This document shows, one piece after another, positions 1 through 12,625 of a stretch of DNA of 64,000 nt. A program made the translations under genes and the position numbers. The notes beneath the pieces are model-generated. The model made no database searches, was not told the origin of the DNA, and was given only the letters and a program-made list of their open reading frames with translations. Position 1 is the first letter of the stretch; each line of letters begins with the position of its first letter. The stretch is from Sipunculus nudus (lineage: Eukaryota > Annelida > Sipuncula > Golfingiida > Sipunculidae), in the NCBI GenBank assembly GCA_026874595.1, contig CM049314.1, forward strand, positions 23,637,729-23,701,728. Direction: 5' to 3'.

Positions 1-999
1 TATCTATATATGTCTATCTTCACACTATCATCAATAAAACCGGTTCTCAAGCCTGCAACAGGAAATGCCTCACGATTATTCCAGTATAAAATTTCCCACC
101 CGTTTCAACAATACCAGTCATACAGTAAGCACCTAAAATACTGTACTTTCTGCCGAGTCATTGGTGTTTTAGCGCACATATCACAAATCTTCGTGGGCAT
201 TTTTGCCGGGCTGTAGGACTATGACCATATACAATGACGTAGGATATTCTGTTGTCTATACTAAATAAAAACACTTCCGCCGGGAGAGTTCTCATGAGTA
301 AACTGACTGAGATGACTGGGCATTAGTCATAGGATAGAGTCCCACAGGCTGGATCTGACAGTGGTCGAACTGAAATGGGCCGTTTTATCGGGATGTTACA
401 TCTACTTTTTAATCACTAGGCATTTTAGACTTTAAAATCAGTTTGATAGACTACAGCCAGTTTTTATTTTAAACAGTATTTTTTTAAATCCAACACTATA
501 GTCTCTTCATACTTTTTATCATTTGCCTTCAGAGAGCATTTAAATTGATAAAAAAAGGTCTTTTTAGTTTTTTCATCATTTAATACGTGACCTGCATACG
601 ATATTTTATAAATTATTATCAAAACAACGTGCAACGGCTGCCCACGCTGAAAAGAGTGCTCTGGCCAATTCTTAACCGTTTACTCAAGACCGAATTAAGA
701 CTCGAGGACTCGTTTACAGAAACATTTTGAGTTAACATTTATTCAAGTCTTTATTAAATATGCACGTATAATTTTTTTTTTGCTTCATATCAATATCAAC
801 CACGTGTTCTTTCACATAGTTATGCAAACGATACATGGTTAATACTAGTAAAAAGATCTACTCTCAGGTTGTGTTTGTTGTCATTTGATATTAGGACTCA
901 GATCCGAGGAATAAGTGTATCTATCAAGTCCAAAATTCCCTGACCTATCGTTAACCCCTTAATATACACTACCAAATTAAACATAAAGACGCGACTACC
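1..999. other. AT-rich DNA, no gene seen
   Basis: No open frame stands out from chance and no repeat or RNA gene was recognised. A 68-codon ATG frame near the left edge has no recognisable motif and is of chance length. Confidence 0.6.
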
Positions 1000-1285
1000 A
1001 CATTAAAAAACGTTGAAATTCCTATTTTGCGTTTGTTTTCATTTCGAATTTTCCATTGTGGGATGTAATTAATAACAGATAAAAAGCGTTGCAATTCCCA
1101 GTTTGTGTTCGTTTACTATTATATTTCCCTTAGACAGAAGAAGTAATATCAGAAAAAAAAATGAAATTCCTACGGTTGTATTTGTTTTCAGTCTAAATTA
1201 AATTTCCCTTAAACAGTGTAGGTAATATGAGAAAAAGAGGTCGAAATGTCTGTTTTGACTTTGTTTTTAGTTTGAACACACATGC
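1000..1285. repeat. Degenerate tandem repeat, about 76 bp, four copies
   Basis: Four diverged copies follow one another. Each has an A-rich run, then a 'cgttgaaatt'-like core (around 1011, 1087, 1161 and 1241), then a 'gtttgttttcattt'-like T-rich part and a 'tttcccttaaacag'-like end. Core spacing is about 76, 74 and 80 bp. The copies are too diverged to be a young satellite. No coding sense was found. Confidence 0.65.
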
Positions 1286-1965
1286 CAGGAGGGCAAGCAT
1301 GGTAGCGAGTTCTGTTCCTAGTCAATATCTATCAAGTTCTCGAATACCAAACTTTTCTACACCACCCAGCCAACCAGTAATTGCATGCGTGTAGCTAGTA
1401 AAATGCAATCAATTATCAATTGAACTTGGGTTCAAGGAACGCATCTATACTGTTAAGAGTAAAACTGGCAGTGACGCTCGCTCTTCTATCTGTTCGCACT
1501 CTGTGACCCAGGACAATGATTCACCTAACAGACAGCCTACCTGGGGGGTCATGTTACTGGTACAACTACTGTAATTACTACTTGTGTGGTCTGTGTTGTC
1601 TGGATACCCTGGTTTCATGTACTAATCAATGATACTACAAATAGCAGAATGTATATAGTATGCCTACTAATATCAATATCATCGCCTGTCGATTTCGTTG
1701 CCAGACGACAGCATAATTTTTATTTAACTCAATTAGTGAGTTATCAGAGCGGAAACAGAGGACTGTACTTCTGTGTATCTTTGACATAAAACTGAATCAA
1801 ATCTATCATCCTATGCTGTCTTGCTGAATATTGTTTTCTGTCCATCTAATTAATATTTTAACTGATGATATCTACCATTGGATCAAATATAAAAAATAAT
1901 AACTTCACCATTGCAAAGAAGCATACGCTATTTTAAAGATTACGTGAAAGAGATTTGCCGCAGCA
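1286..1965. other. No gene seen
   Basis: Unique-looking AT-rich sequence. The open frame from 1586 begins at GTG, is of chance length and shows no motif. Confidence 0.55.
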
Positions 1966-2185
1966 AGTAAGGTGAGAGAGATACTCTTGAGGACGTTACG
2001 TGAGAGAGATTCTCAAGAGGACGTAACGTGAGTCACTTCGGGAACGTAACGTGAGTGAGATAATCAGGGGACGTACCAAGGGAGAGATACTCTTGGGACG
2101 TAACAGGAGAGAGATCCTCGGGAGAATGTTACGTTAAGAAAGGATTCCCCGGGAGCACAGCAAGGAGGGAGAGTCTTCGGAAAAA
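1966..2185. repeat. Degenerate minisatellite, about 28 bp, six to seven copies
   Basis: The unit has the form 'gtgagagagatactcttg' followed by 'aggacgtaac'. The word GACGTAAC or a close variant recurs roughly every 23-30 bp, and the AGAGAGAT part recurs between them. Units vary in length and sequence, so this is an old array. The later copies fade into unique sequence near 2185. Confidence 0.7.
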
Positions 2186-3583
2186 CTTAAAGTGAGATAT
2201 GGATACCCTGGATAAGCAGCATGAATGCATGGTATATGCTCAGATAATTTTATTTCAAAAAGATAGATATTAGTATGACGACTTGTTACCATGTGCCCAT
2301 ATAGATTTTCCAGTGTTACAGCAGTTGAGCTCTGTATATAAAGCAAATCGGGATAAAGTTTACTGCTGGTTTCATTTGATTTATTTTATCAATGCTGTTT
2401 TGTAATATATTCACACCACTCTATTAATTAAACGTTGCAATATATACCGAAGAAAGCAATAGTATTCTGCCAACGTTCGAAATACACCATATAAGAAATG
2501 TGAATAAGGGATGGATACAATTAGGACCAGACGTCCGTGTTATGTACCCCTTGGGTCCAATAAACTTTTAGCCATGGCTTAAAATATTAATAAGAATTCT
2601 AATGTATGCGCCTATCAAAGGACACCGGAGAATACCAAGCAATCAGTGCTGAAAACGACTTTTATTCATGAGCCGTAAGATGTTATGCAAATACGAATCA
2701 AAGAAAAATAAATATTGTCTCGTATGTGTAATATATTATATCACTGCAAGGTATCCAATTACACTTTAGTTATAAGAGCTTCATATATTACTTTAGTTGT
2801 ACATTCGATCGTAAATGTGAAGATAATGATCCGGTAGGTACCTTAATACTGGACTAATATGATTTAATCTAAAGTGAAGAATGTTTCAGCAAGATATGTT
2901 ATACATTTCATCATAAAATTCAGCATAAGGAACCAATTATTTCATTGGAATATATAAATATTGTTATTAAAAATTATATTTGTTTGAGTGCGTTTTGTAT
3001 AGGGTAAATGACAGTGATGACTTTTCGTTAACTATTAAACATCGAATAAGTGCGGGTAGATTGAAATATTGCCGAGAACATTTACAGGGAAAATCGTAGA
3101 TGCAGTTACCTTCTAATGGAAACGCAATGACACTCTGTAGCGTTCCTAAACTCTCTGTTGATAAATGAGATGATTGTAAATTATGATACCTGTGTTTATC
3201 TACGTTATCACAGGTTTATTCATAGAAATTAATAATTCTGATTTGATATGTTACAAAAAGCAACCTGGATATACATGCAAAGTTAAATCAACAGAAACGT
3301 AGCATCCAATTTGTAACTTTTATGCAGCTATTCAAATGTGAAGATTACTTTCTTCGCTATGACAGCTTATAAACAACCTGGACGGGTTGCTGAACTTTTG
3401 ACCTTTATATAGTAACAGTGTAATACTGCACTGCCTTTGTAATTTGATAAAATGCCCCTCCCACGTTTACTATAATCAGTATCACTTTACTTTTATGGAA
3501 TTTTTTTCTACATCGAACAAAAGGCATTTCTAATTACACCACATCTATTCTAAAGTATTTTATATATTTACATTTTATTTCAG
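2186..3583. other. AT-rich DNA, no gene seen
   Basis: No feature recognised in this stretch apart from short AT runs. It ends at the acceptor-like sequence described in the next entry. Confidence 0.55.
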
Positions 3584-3652
3584 ATCAAGAATGAAGATGA
3601 GGTAATTCCCAAAAGCAGGCAATTCCCAAAACCTAAATTCTACATAATTTAA
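3584..3652 (+). CDS. Candidate terminal exon (22 codons, unidentified)
   Basis: A T-rich tract ending TTTTATTTCAG (to 3583) looks like a 3' splice site. It is followed by an open frame, IKNEDEVIPK and onwards, that stops at TAA 3650-3652. An AATAAA polyadenylation signal lies at 3663-3668, 11 bases after the stop. Acceptor, stop and polyA signal in this order fit the last coding exon of a forward-strand gene entered in phase 0. The frame is very short, AATAAA is frequent in AT-rich DNA, and no upstream exon was found. Chance is a serious alternative. Confidence 0.22.
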   Translation: MKNEDEVIPKSRQFPKPKFYII

Positions 3653-3676
3653 GTGAAATCCAAATAAAATTAAAAA

Positions 3677-3793
3677 ATGAACACGGAGTTTGTTCTGCAT
3701 GAGGGAGTGATCTGCTTAGGGAATGAAAAACAAGCCCTTCTCAGTGTTATCATACCTTGTCCACTGAGAAAATTTTGTCTAAAATGTCTGTAG
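3677..3793 (+). pseudogene. Possible RING-finger-like fragment
   Basis: A 38-codon ATG frame contains 'VICLGNEKQALL', then 'IPCPLRKFCLKCL'. This resembles the end of a C3HC4 RING domain, where a CxxC pair is followed by a hydrophobic stretch, LPC-H and then FCxxC. The first cysteine of the expected CxxC pair is glycine here, the histidine is not in place, and there is a small insertion before IPC. If the resemblance is real, this is a decayed piece rather than a working ubiquitin ligase. It lies just after the candidate exon at 3584-3652. A short match like this can arise by chance. Confidence 0.2.
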
Positions 3794-5966
3794 CGGACCG
3801 TAAGTCTCTTACCAGCGTCATATATGTCTGTGGCCTGAACAACCTGGTTTTATGTCACCCGCGGGTAAACTAAACATGACATAGTGCGGAAGCTGAGTAT
3901 CAGGTTGATGGAATCAGGCTTAAACATAGGTTTATCACATCCTTGCTGCGGTAATGTGCGAGCTGTAACCTGAAGTGAGTATGTCCATGTGTAACCGAGA
4001 ATCGTGACTAATTAAGGCGCAGAATCTGAGAACTAAAACATGACTCAACGAGTCTTGCACGGAGCAAGATTGTTCTGTAATATTGTAATATCCAGGTCTT
4101 CTGGTCACGCACATATACAGTACTAAAGATGCTTTGTGTAAAGAACCAGTGAACACTGTTAAAGAGTCAGTTTGCATAGTTTGGGAAACTAACATTAAAT
4201 TTGCATATGCATTTGTTACTGAAGGATGTTTTGAAAATGGTCAGACAAAATGATGTTCATAAATCAAGCAAATATTCATCTGATTTAAACACTGCCTGTA
4301 AAAAATCATTTTTAGAAAAGAATATAGGTTAGGGGGCACGAAAATGGATTCATAATTAACACTTGTGACTTCGTCTATGCCAAACCTTATATCGCTACCA
4401 GGCCAAATCTCTGCGACTTTCATAAGCAAAATTCTGTAATTATGATGCCAACATTAAGTAATTATCATATATACTAAGAATATTAGAGTCCAAAAACCGA
4501 TGATAGGTTGCGACAGCAAAACATTTTTTTAAATTGATGTGTTTTGCAGAAAAGGATGGTTTTACATGGTGTTTAAGATGTTTATATGTTTCGAAAGACC
4601 ACCAAAATGAGAAATCGACGCCTCGAAGAAGAAAACTTGGAGAGTCGCAAGAATTCTCTAAGGAGGGGGAGGATTTTGCTTTCTAGTGCATTTCCTCAGT
4701 GTCAAGGGTTGGTGCGATACCTTCGGCCTGCGCCTATCCCCCAGCCAGTTTTTCTTTTTTGTTTCCCCCCGACTTCCATCTATCCTGTACCCAAATATGC
4801 ACCAGTACTGGCCGCATCAGGTGTTAGCTTTATTCATGTCTGGTTTCAAATAATCACTGGTGTTAAATTACTTTGGGACCCGTTTGAAGGGAGTTGTTGT
4901 ACATGAACAACCACGAATCAAAAGGCCCACGAGACAAGCTGAAACAATTAATTGTCATGAAAGTACAAGTGGGTGGCAGGGTTTAAACCATTAACTAGAT
5001 GAATTAAAACTTCACGATAGGTTATGAATAACCTTCACTTGTGTGAGGGCTTACCGCAATCAATGCTGAGAAGCAACTAGTTAAGCTCGAACAATGCACG
5101 GGTTTTCTGTTTTCCTTAATTATATTTCTGTAAAATTACTGAAAGAATATAATCTGTTCTGAAAAGGTTGATCATTATAAACATCCCTGTAGTTTGAAGA
5201 GAGTTAAACCACACTTCCTCAATTAAAATGTTTTGGATTTGTCGTTAGTAAACGACTCAGTAGGCAATTATATTGGGCCGGTTAGCGTAACAGGACGCTG
5301 GTCGTAGACTCTCTAATGTCTAGACTCTCTAAGAGGGTCAAAATGGCGCTACTTTTGGACTTTTCCTCACATCCTGTTTTCATATTCGCCTGATCCAGAG
5401 CAACTGAGCCCAAGAGTTATAATAATGACAATTCTTTATAAGTTAAAAAATATATACTCTGAAACAAGTCAACTGACACTTCACCATGGTACGTTTCCGT
5501 TTATGGCTAAGAAACAAATCTTTCGAGCATTACAAAATTAGCTTTATAAGAAGCAGAAATAAAATTGAGATCACAGTATCAAACTGTACCCGTTTTTAAA
5601 CTTGTGGCTTTGGACAAGCAACAAACATACACAATCAATATAGGCATAAAAAGAAGTTCGGTCATTTTCGGTTTAAATATAGTTTTACACAGTTCATTAT
5701 TTTTTCCACATATTTTTATTTCGTTCACTGCGAGGATGGTATCGCTAAGAGTGAGCAGGTGTTAGGAGTTTCCTTGAGGTTAGAACCCATCTTTTACCGC
5801 TGAACCCTACGGGAAATCGAAACCACTATAATGGGGGTATTTCTTTCTCGAATGAATAAGTGACATCCTCACAGCCCATCACGATTTCTTGATAGAGAAC
5901 ATATGCCAGGCGTTAGAGGAAGAAACGTGGGATCACCGATCTGTTATGTTTTAACATAGATAAATA
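3794..5966. other. No gene seen; chance-length open frames
   Basis: The largest ATG frame is 106 codons on the forward strand from 4586, with an Arg/Glu-rich start and a hydrophobic middle. It is within chance length and matches nothing I know. Near 5316-5341 the phrase 'tagactctctaa' occurs twice, a small local duplication. Confidence 0.5.
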
Positions 5967-6038
5967 TCATGAAATGGACACTTTGGCCTGCAGTGTTATT
6001 TCTATTCCTTTACAACCTTGGTTAGCTAACCCAGATTC
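5967..6038 (-). CDS. Weak candidate terminal exon (reverse strand)
   Basis: On the reverse strand an acceptor-like tract TATTTTTTTTCAG is followed by 23 open codons (ESGLANQGCKGIEITL and onwards) and a TGA at 5969-5967. The acceptor is good but part of its pyrimidine tract is simple AT sequence. No partner exon, polyA signal or homology was found. Listed only because the splice border and open frame coincide. Confidence 0.13.
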   Translation of the reverse strand, partial: ESGLANQGCKGIEITLQAKVSIS

Positions 6039-8257
6039 CTGAAAAAAAATATTATTAAATTATCTACCTTAATGTCTTTATATTAAGGCAAAATCTTAAA
6101 AAAGAATGATACCTTGTCCTATACGTTATAAACCTACTGACTCAGGGCCCCTTATGGACCTTTCCACGAGCATGCGCAGTGATGGTCTTTTCAAGAAATC
6201 AGGTCAAATGAGGTAGCATTGCAATTGTGTCAAGCAGATGGTCCCTTTGTTACTAATTGCATATCACATCTGTTCAAAAAAGGTTTAAAGTATTACCTTG
6301 GTTTTAAATAGGCCAGCAGGACAATGTTGAACATAAATGAAAAGTTGATAAAATAATTACTCTTATATAGTGTTCATAACAATTGACATTGAATATGACC
6401 AAAGAATAAATACCAGGATAAGAAAGGTGTGTAAAAGACAGAACCAAGTTAGCATTTGTAAAATAAAATACAAGCGTTGCGTATTCAATTTCAGTTTAAA
6501 GACCAGTGACTTTATCATCTTTATCATCTATCTATATATATATATATATATGGGTTTATGAACACGCATATTGATCCGTCAATTCAGTAAGCCAATAAAA
6601 AACCGGCTGCTGTTAGCGTAACCGTCAGTTCATTAAAATTGTACGTTTGTATGCTTAAACCAACCGGAGTAAATCAATGAGATCTTTGAGAGGAAAACAA
6701 AAGACACAACGGAAAGATTTGGCAGGTGCGTAGTGAAACAAACAGACGACTTAAACGCCCGTGTCAAGATTTGTATTCTTCAAACACGACAGTCAATGGA
6801 GAAAAACATGTCCCGTACACTGTGGGTTCCTAACCTGGTTATGTAAGAAAACAGATCGCAGAGAGCAGAACAAACGACGCAGTGGACAGCGCCATTGATG
6901 GGACCTCCCGGACACTCCCCCGTCCACACTAAGCCGGACCAAAACCCGGTACCTAATTGGATTTCTGTTGTTCTACGCGACAGAGGTGTCGGCTCAATTA
7001 GACGCAGGCGCTTTACCCCGGGCAGAGGAACAGCGAGATTATTTAGTCTGGCTTGTGAAGGGATTCTTGATCAATACTGCGGTCATGCAGACAAGGTCAC
7101 CATCTTTCCTGTTCTCAATGCTCAGCCTCCAGGCAGTGTCAACAGAAACATAACTACCGCTTGTGCAAACGGCACGCTCTTAGTGCGTACGTTTCAATAC
7201 ATATTATCTGCCTTTACGGTCTTACGATCGAACCTTTTTTTTCATATTCATTAAGCCTAAACGTGTCACTTTTGTAATATGATATCTGTATGCGGTGTTT
7301 ATTGTGGTATCATATCATTCAGTGTAATACGTAATACAAACAATGCTTCAAAATACGTCAAGATTCCCTCTGATTGCCATTTTAACACTAGCTTCCGGCC
7401 CGCCGGCTAAGACTCAAAAACCGTCCCTTGGCGGAGGTTATAAGAGGCATATGCATGTGTTTTACGAATATTGCGTCAAAAAGTACGTGGCATAAAAATA
7501 AATTCGTTACAAGACCGTGTGACATATCTAGGCAGGGTAACAGGTACCTTGACATATGGAAGTTTCCCGCTGGGCTTGCGAAATAAACAATACCTTAAAT
7601 TGATACCTGTAGGCTCATTATTTGAACTGAATATGGACTTAATAATATTAATTTCGGGCCGCCTTCTACTCAAAATTCTCGGGTCTGTTTAACAAATCAG
7701 TCGGCCCAATGGGTGTTTTCTTGATTATATATTTATTATATATTAAATATTTATAACTGCAGCAAAGAGTGGAGATAATTGCCCCACATCTTTGCCTGAT
7801 TTATAAAGGAACAGAAGGAAGTTGTATACATTTTACAGGATTGAAACTGTCATGTTAACTCATAAATCACCTCTTGTATCCACCGCAGTATATTCGGGCA
7901 GGACGCTTTTTCAGTAAACCCTGCAGTTAGCTGAGAGTTTCCAACAAAAGATATGTCGAATTTTACTTAGTTTTGAGTGTTACAGTGGGAATTAGAACAG
8001 GTAAAAAACAGAATGTAATGTGATTTTTTAAGTAATACAGTGAGGTGGCATACGCAATTAGCAGTAATTATGTTCACATTCTCGCTATCACGAACGGCCG
8101 ACGATGGAACCAGAATAAAAAGCACTGAGAGAACGCAATCGCCAACACCAACAAACCGCATCAAGATTCATCCCGAAATTAAACCAGTCCTCCAAACAAT
8201 TTCATTGTTTGTTCCCTGGATCCTGAACACATATTCAATTTAATGTCACCTATATCA
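6039..8257. other. No confirmed gene; GC-richer patch at 6.88-7.15 kb
   Basis: A short (TA)n run lies at about 6532-6552. From 6880 to about 7150 the sequence is GC-richer than its surroundings and two overlapping forward frames stay open. One starts at ATG 6898 (MGPPGHSPVHTKPD...) and ends at 7254. The other begins at ATG 6968 and ends at 7153. Neither shows a domain I know. At 7428 the words 'cccttggcggaggttat' resemble the start of a dispersed repeat family found elsewhere in the window. Confidence 0.45.

Positions 8258-8333
<76 letters not shown>
8258..8333. repeat. (TA)n followed by (TG)n microsatellite
   Basis: About 31 TA units run without interruption and pass directly into seven TG units. 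The open frame through it (poly Ile-Tyr) is a microsatellite artefact. Confidence 0.97.
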
Positions 8334-9204
8334 CATATGTACAGACGATATTAGGGTATATTACAAGTATAAATAGTGGAAATAATTGGTTTCATTTGGA
8401 TGGAGTATATTCTAAATGTTCAAAAATGTTCATGTAGGTCATTGAGAATATCTTGATATAGTGTACATACAGACAGTGTGTCAATACTTTTAATTAACTA
8501 AAGGACTCTTGAACAGATAATGTAATCTACAGTTGAGACATCAATACTGACGGCCTTTCACAATTCCCTTCAGAGCCCCGGTCTTTGATGTACGGTGTAC
8601 AGACCCTCCATGGTATTGACTCTAAAACAGAATAACCACAATCCGGGGAACAGTATACAAACAGGTTTATCCAAGGTTTACGGACCGCAGCAGAAGAATT
8701 TCCCGAATGCCAATGAAATGCAAACATATATATCATGTTTATTAATGTTTTGTCGAAATGTAGGCCGTTCTGGAGTTAACAATATATGAAAAACCTTTCA
8801 AATTCCTCTTGTAACTCTTAATCAGATCAGTCCACAGATCTAATGATTCAACCATATTAGGAGAATAGTATGTTTGGTAAGACAACCAATGTCTATTGAA
8901 AGTCTAACCTGATTTCTAATGTTTTATGAAATGAGGTCCAAACATGATCTTAATTACAGAAGGTCACAAAGTCCTATGAACATACAAAGAGTTCAGTCCA
9001 GATGAACAGACCCCCACTAGTAAGTGATTTTGTTAGCTGTGTTTGAACCTTGGGCAACAATACCTAATGGCAGTTATCCAAGAAAGATCAGCGCTCAAAA
9101 ACTACATAGTTGTTTTCAAAGACAATTTGACACTGAGTCAAGAATGTTATTTTCTGTCAATTCCGGGGTCACTAAAACCGTCCGTGTAAAAACTAGATAA
9201 AGTA
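8334..9204. other. No gene seen
   Basis: Unique-looking sequence. The open frames on both strands near 8527-8789 are short, overlap each other and show no motif. Confidence 0.5.
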
Positions 9205-9455
9205 ACCATTCTGACCTCATGTTGCTTTCACCACAATTTTCAAATTACCATTCTGACCTCGTGTGGCTTTAACCAGAATTTTCAAATTACCATTCTGACC
9301 TCATGTGGCTTTAACCAGAATTTTCAAATTACCATTCTGACCTCATGTGGCTCTAACCAGAATTTTCAAATTACCATTCTGACCTCGTGTGGCTTGGACT
9401 AGAATGTTCAATGCCATCCTGACCTCGTGTGGCTTGGACTGGAATTTTGAGAATG
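9205..9455. repeat. 42-bp minisatellite, six copies
   Basis: Copies begin at 9205, 9247, 9289, 9331 and 9373, exactly 42 bp apart. A shortened sixth copy begins near 9413. The unit starts 'accattctgacctcatgtgg' and ends 'ccagaattttcaaatt'. The central copies are nearly identical. Because 42 is a multiple of three, one forward frame reads a 14-residue repeat (TILTSCGFNQNFQI) through about five copies before a TAG in the last full copy. That frame has no ATG and a TAA lies just upstream, so translation is not supported. Confidence 0.92.
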
Positions 9456-10817
9456 AAAAAGTAACACAACCCCGTCCCCATTTCCAGAGTTTATTTACTT
9501 GTAGTCAGGTTGTCTTAAAAAAATATATTTACCTCAGAAATTCGTTATGCAACCCAAAGGGGCACAAACCTAAAGCTTTTACAGGCGTTAAATGGAAAGT
9601 ACTAACGTTTTAGAGAAATTACTTCTTTTCCTGATGGGTACCCAGACGGCTCGTAATATGAACAGATGGTACCATGGTTTATCGTAAATACTAGAATTTC
9701 GAATTCCTTTTATGTACCCGCCCTTGTACGTTTATCAGACAGTCTCCTTTCAGAGAGAACTGATAAAGTAACAAAGGACATCCGACTATAAAATACAAGA
9801 GACCATGGTACCTGTACCTTGAGCAACTAGCTGACATGAGCATTATTCATACTCAAGCAGGAATACATAGATGTTTCTCGTGACGGTAGCATATGATGGT
9901 CTATGATAATTTAATTGCGGAGAAAAATCTCGTCAGACCCACATCCGAAGAGGATGTTGTATATACATACATAACGGTAAAAAGTGTCATCCGAGGATTT
10001 TTCTTTTCTCCATAAAGCGATTCACAATTATCTGGCCGAATATTCATAGGAAAGAAACCCCCTAAACGTGAAGATAAAACGGCTTTCCAGTTGTTATTTC
10101 CTGTAAAATGTTCTTGTTAATGCTATAGATATGTGTGCATGCATCTACATTAAAATTAGTGTTATAGAAAAGAATTTCCATTTAACAATATAGAAATGTT
10201 TTTCATCAAATATATACATGTACATATAAATACTAGAAAATGCGACAAAAATGAGATGCAAGTCTATACTCTAATTTAAACAGCCTACGTGGAAGTGAAA
10301 CTGGTACCAGTCTTTTTTCATGTCGATTCTTATGTTCGGCTGAACCAAAAGCAGAACAGTAAACAATATTTTAGCGGGTGTAATTACAAGTGTTCAACTG
10401 CAGCACAAGTGAACATATATGGACCCGAACCAAAGTGAGGAGAAGTACAGACTTGATTCTGACAGGCGCCGCTGCTGCCCAATTTCCCGCTCTCATTGAT
10501 AACCGATGGTCGTATTATTGAACTACGAGAACTCGGGAATGTATTGTGTACACATGCAGCAATGTGTAAATACCCCAGAACGTACATCCTGTCGTTCTGA
10601 ACATAATCATTGACTTCAAAAGATGATTGTTTACTTGATTAGCACGTTAAGTCCACGAGCAGCCCCTAAACTTATAAGAGACACGGTGGACACGGTGGAT
10701 GTAAATGGTATACCGGGTATACAAAATGTTTAATTTAGCTTATACATACAGCTTTGTAATTTTATGTAAAGCCGGTGGCTCACTTACCGATTTAATCGGC
10801 CAATTCATAGGAGCGGC
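9456..10817. other. No gene seen
   Basis: No repeat, RNA gene or convincing frame recognised. The reverse frame at 10384-10587 is of chance length. Confidence 0.5.
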
Positions 10818-10955
10818 CGACTATATAACGACGTGGGTACATTGTGGTGTTGTGTGACATCCCAAGCGACGCGTTTTGTCGGCGTCGGTGTGAAAATGGA
10901 TGATATGGTGTTGGCTAGTTTATACAGGACAGAAGAATACATATCACTTCTTTAA
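10818..10955 (+). promoter_or_regulatory. Possible TATA promoter with short ATG frame
   Basis: A TATATAA box (10822-10828) sits between GC-rich flanks, followed by a CpG-rich stretch (about 10860-10890). An ATG in good initiation context (gaaaATGG, 10896) opens 19 codons (MDDMVLASLYRTEEYISLL) to TAA 10953-10955. The spacing would suit a short 5' leader. No splice donor was seen inside the frame and no downstream coding was found, so this may be coincidence. Confidence 0.2.
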
Positions 10956-11049
10956 ATTACTAGAAACAGGAAATCCCAGGAGTTACATGAACATGCAAGT
11001 AGAAAGTCATTTTCTAAATAAGAGTTCGTGTCTGGTGAAAAAGCCCTCC

Positions 11050-11221
11050 TGAATGTAGAATGCTGGATATTTGGTTTTTACCAAATCCTGCAGATTAGCC
11101 ACCTCAATCATTTAAAGGGTTTAAGACCAATCCTTTCCGGACCTTGGGACCTTACTTTAGGTGTGGTTATTAGTCCTCCTAGGTTGGACACCTCTTTTCC
11201 TAAATCCTGGACCCGCCCCTG
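11050..11221 (+). mobile_element. hAT-like MITE fragment (end preserved)
   Basis: The right end reads 'tttcctaaatcctggacc' then 'cgcccctg', matching the end of the complete copy at 18604-18822 almost base for base. The preceding 100 bp also aligns in order with that copy: 'aagggtttaagacc', then 'ggacctt', then 'cctaggttggac'. The left terminal repeat is not recognisable, so the left boundary is approximate and the copy is truncated or diverged. Confidence 0.7.
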
Positions 11222-12625
11222 AGCTATGTTGAGAAAACAATTAAATTGAATAAGGACGGTTCATCCTCCAGTCTCAGTTCGCATACAAGTGTATTGTTTA
11301 TATGCCCCTAGTTCCTCTCTTCTCTCAAGCCAAGGTTTAACCTACAAGCCACTCTTCCGACAAAGTAGATTTCTATGGACAAGCCACAAAGCGAAAAAAT
11401 ATTTCCTTTTGTTTTTTTGTTTTTTTTTTGTTATATTATTTTGTTTATATTGTATATATATATATATATAATGGTGAAGATAAAAAAACTATAAATTCAC
11501 CACAGACTGTTTCACGGGTTGGAACCCGATCCTCAGGTGATTGTTATTGGAATGGACCTAACGGCATGGTTTGCAAAGCTGAGACATTGCGAGATCACGA
11601 TTGCAATATATATATCTTTGATTATCCTTCCAGGCCTGCGATCAGGTCATCCGCCCACCCTTAAAAATAAATTGACGCCATAAAAAGACCTTGGAATCGT
11701 TCGGTCGTGTTTCCTTGAAACACTCTTCATACGATTTCATCAAATTCCGTTCATATAATTTTTTTTTTTAATTAAAGTTGCCGATAGACAAACCAAACAA
11801 ATTATTGACGATGGAAGCATTATATATCACCCCAAGCGGAGGTTTAATAACAATGTAAGAAAGCAGGAAGTCCTTGTTATTTCTTCAGAAGAACCCCGAT
11901 GTCAAAATACAAATCTTCAAAACTGACATGTGGAGTTGGCAGCGCCTTCCGAAACGACAGGAGAGCCACTGGAACAGTGACTTAACTGAAAGACCTTTCA
12001 GACTAATAGCGATCCCGGGGGTTGTGTCTGTGTGCCGCTGACAGACACTGACAGGAAGACCCCTTGTTTTATAAGTACTGGTCTAAGTAAGCAATCCTCA
12101 GGCAAACACGAACATTGTTTCAAAAGTGACTCGTCTAGTCTACGTCAGGCTCCGTGTAAAACCGATCAATTAGCGAGTCCTCTGAAGGCTTTCCCTGAGT
12201 ACCCAGAGTACCAAAGTATCCTTTGAAATATTTGCGGGGATGTTTACCCCTATGAAGGGCTTTATAGAAACCGACTGGTCCTTGGGTTTGAAGATGTTTG
12301 TTGAGGAAGGATTCACGCTCATTTATTTTATAAGCTCTGACATGTTTCCAAAAAATATGACTTGAGTAAAGTCTATACGGGAACTTTCACGAATAATTCA
12401 GATAACATATACCCCTGAGATTTCATTACTTTAACTGAATGCTTTCAAATGTTCTCTGGAAGGGGTTTTCTTATTTCCTTCCATTTGATTGTTTCTTTAC
12501 ATAATGTACGCATAATTATGAAAATAAATCACGAATTATTATGCATGCAGAAACAACATTTAATTACACCTTTAAAACTCTCAAACTTTAAACCTTTAAC
12601 AAACGGAAAATTTATAACCCGCATC

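Noticed and set aside
1586-1789. 67-codon frame as a gene
   Set aside because: Starts at GTG, not ATG, with no splice signals or motifs.
5774-5840. Possible reverse-strand tRNA from 'gggttctaacc' B-box-like word
   Set aside because: The only A-box-like word is too close to it and the arms do not pair.
6895-7254. 119-codon frame as a gene
   Set aside because: It begins at TTG, shows no domain and is within chance length. Kept only as a note on the GC-richer patch.
9755-9766. GAGAACTGATAA, a 12-base match to the core of miR-184
   Set aside because: Flanking bases do not match the mature miRNA and no hairpin partner was seen.
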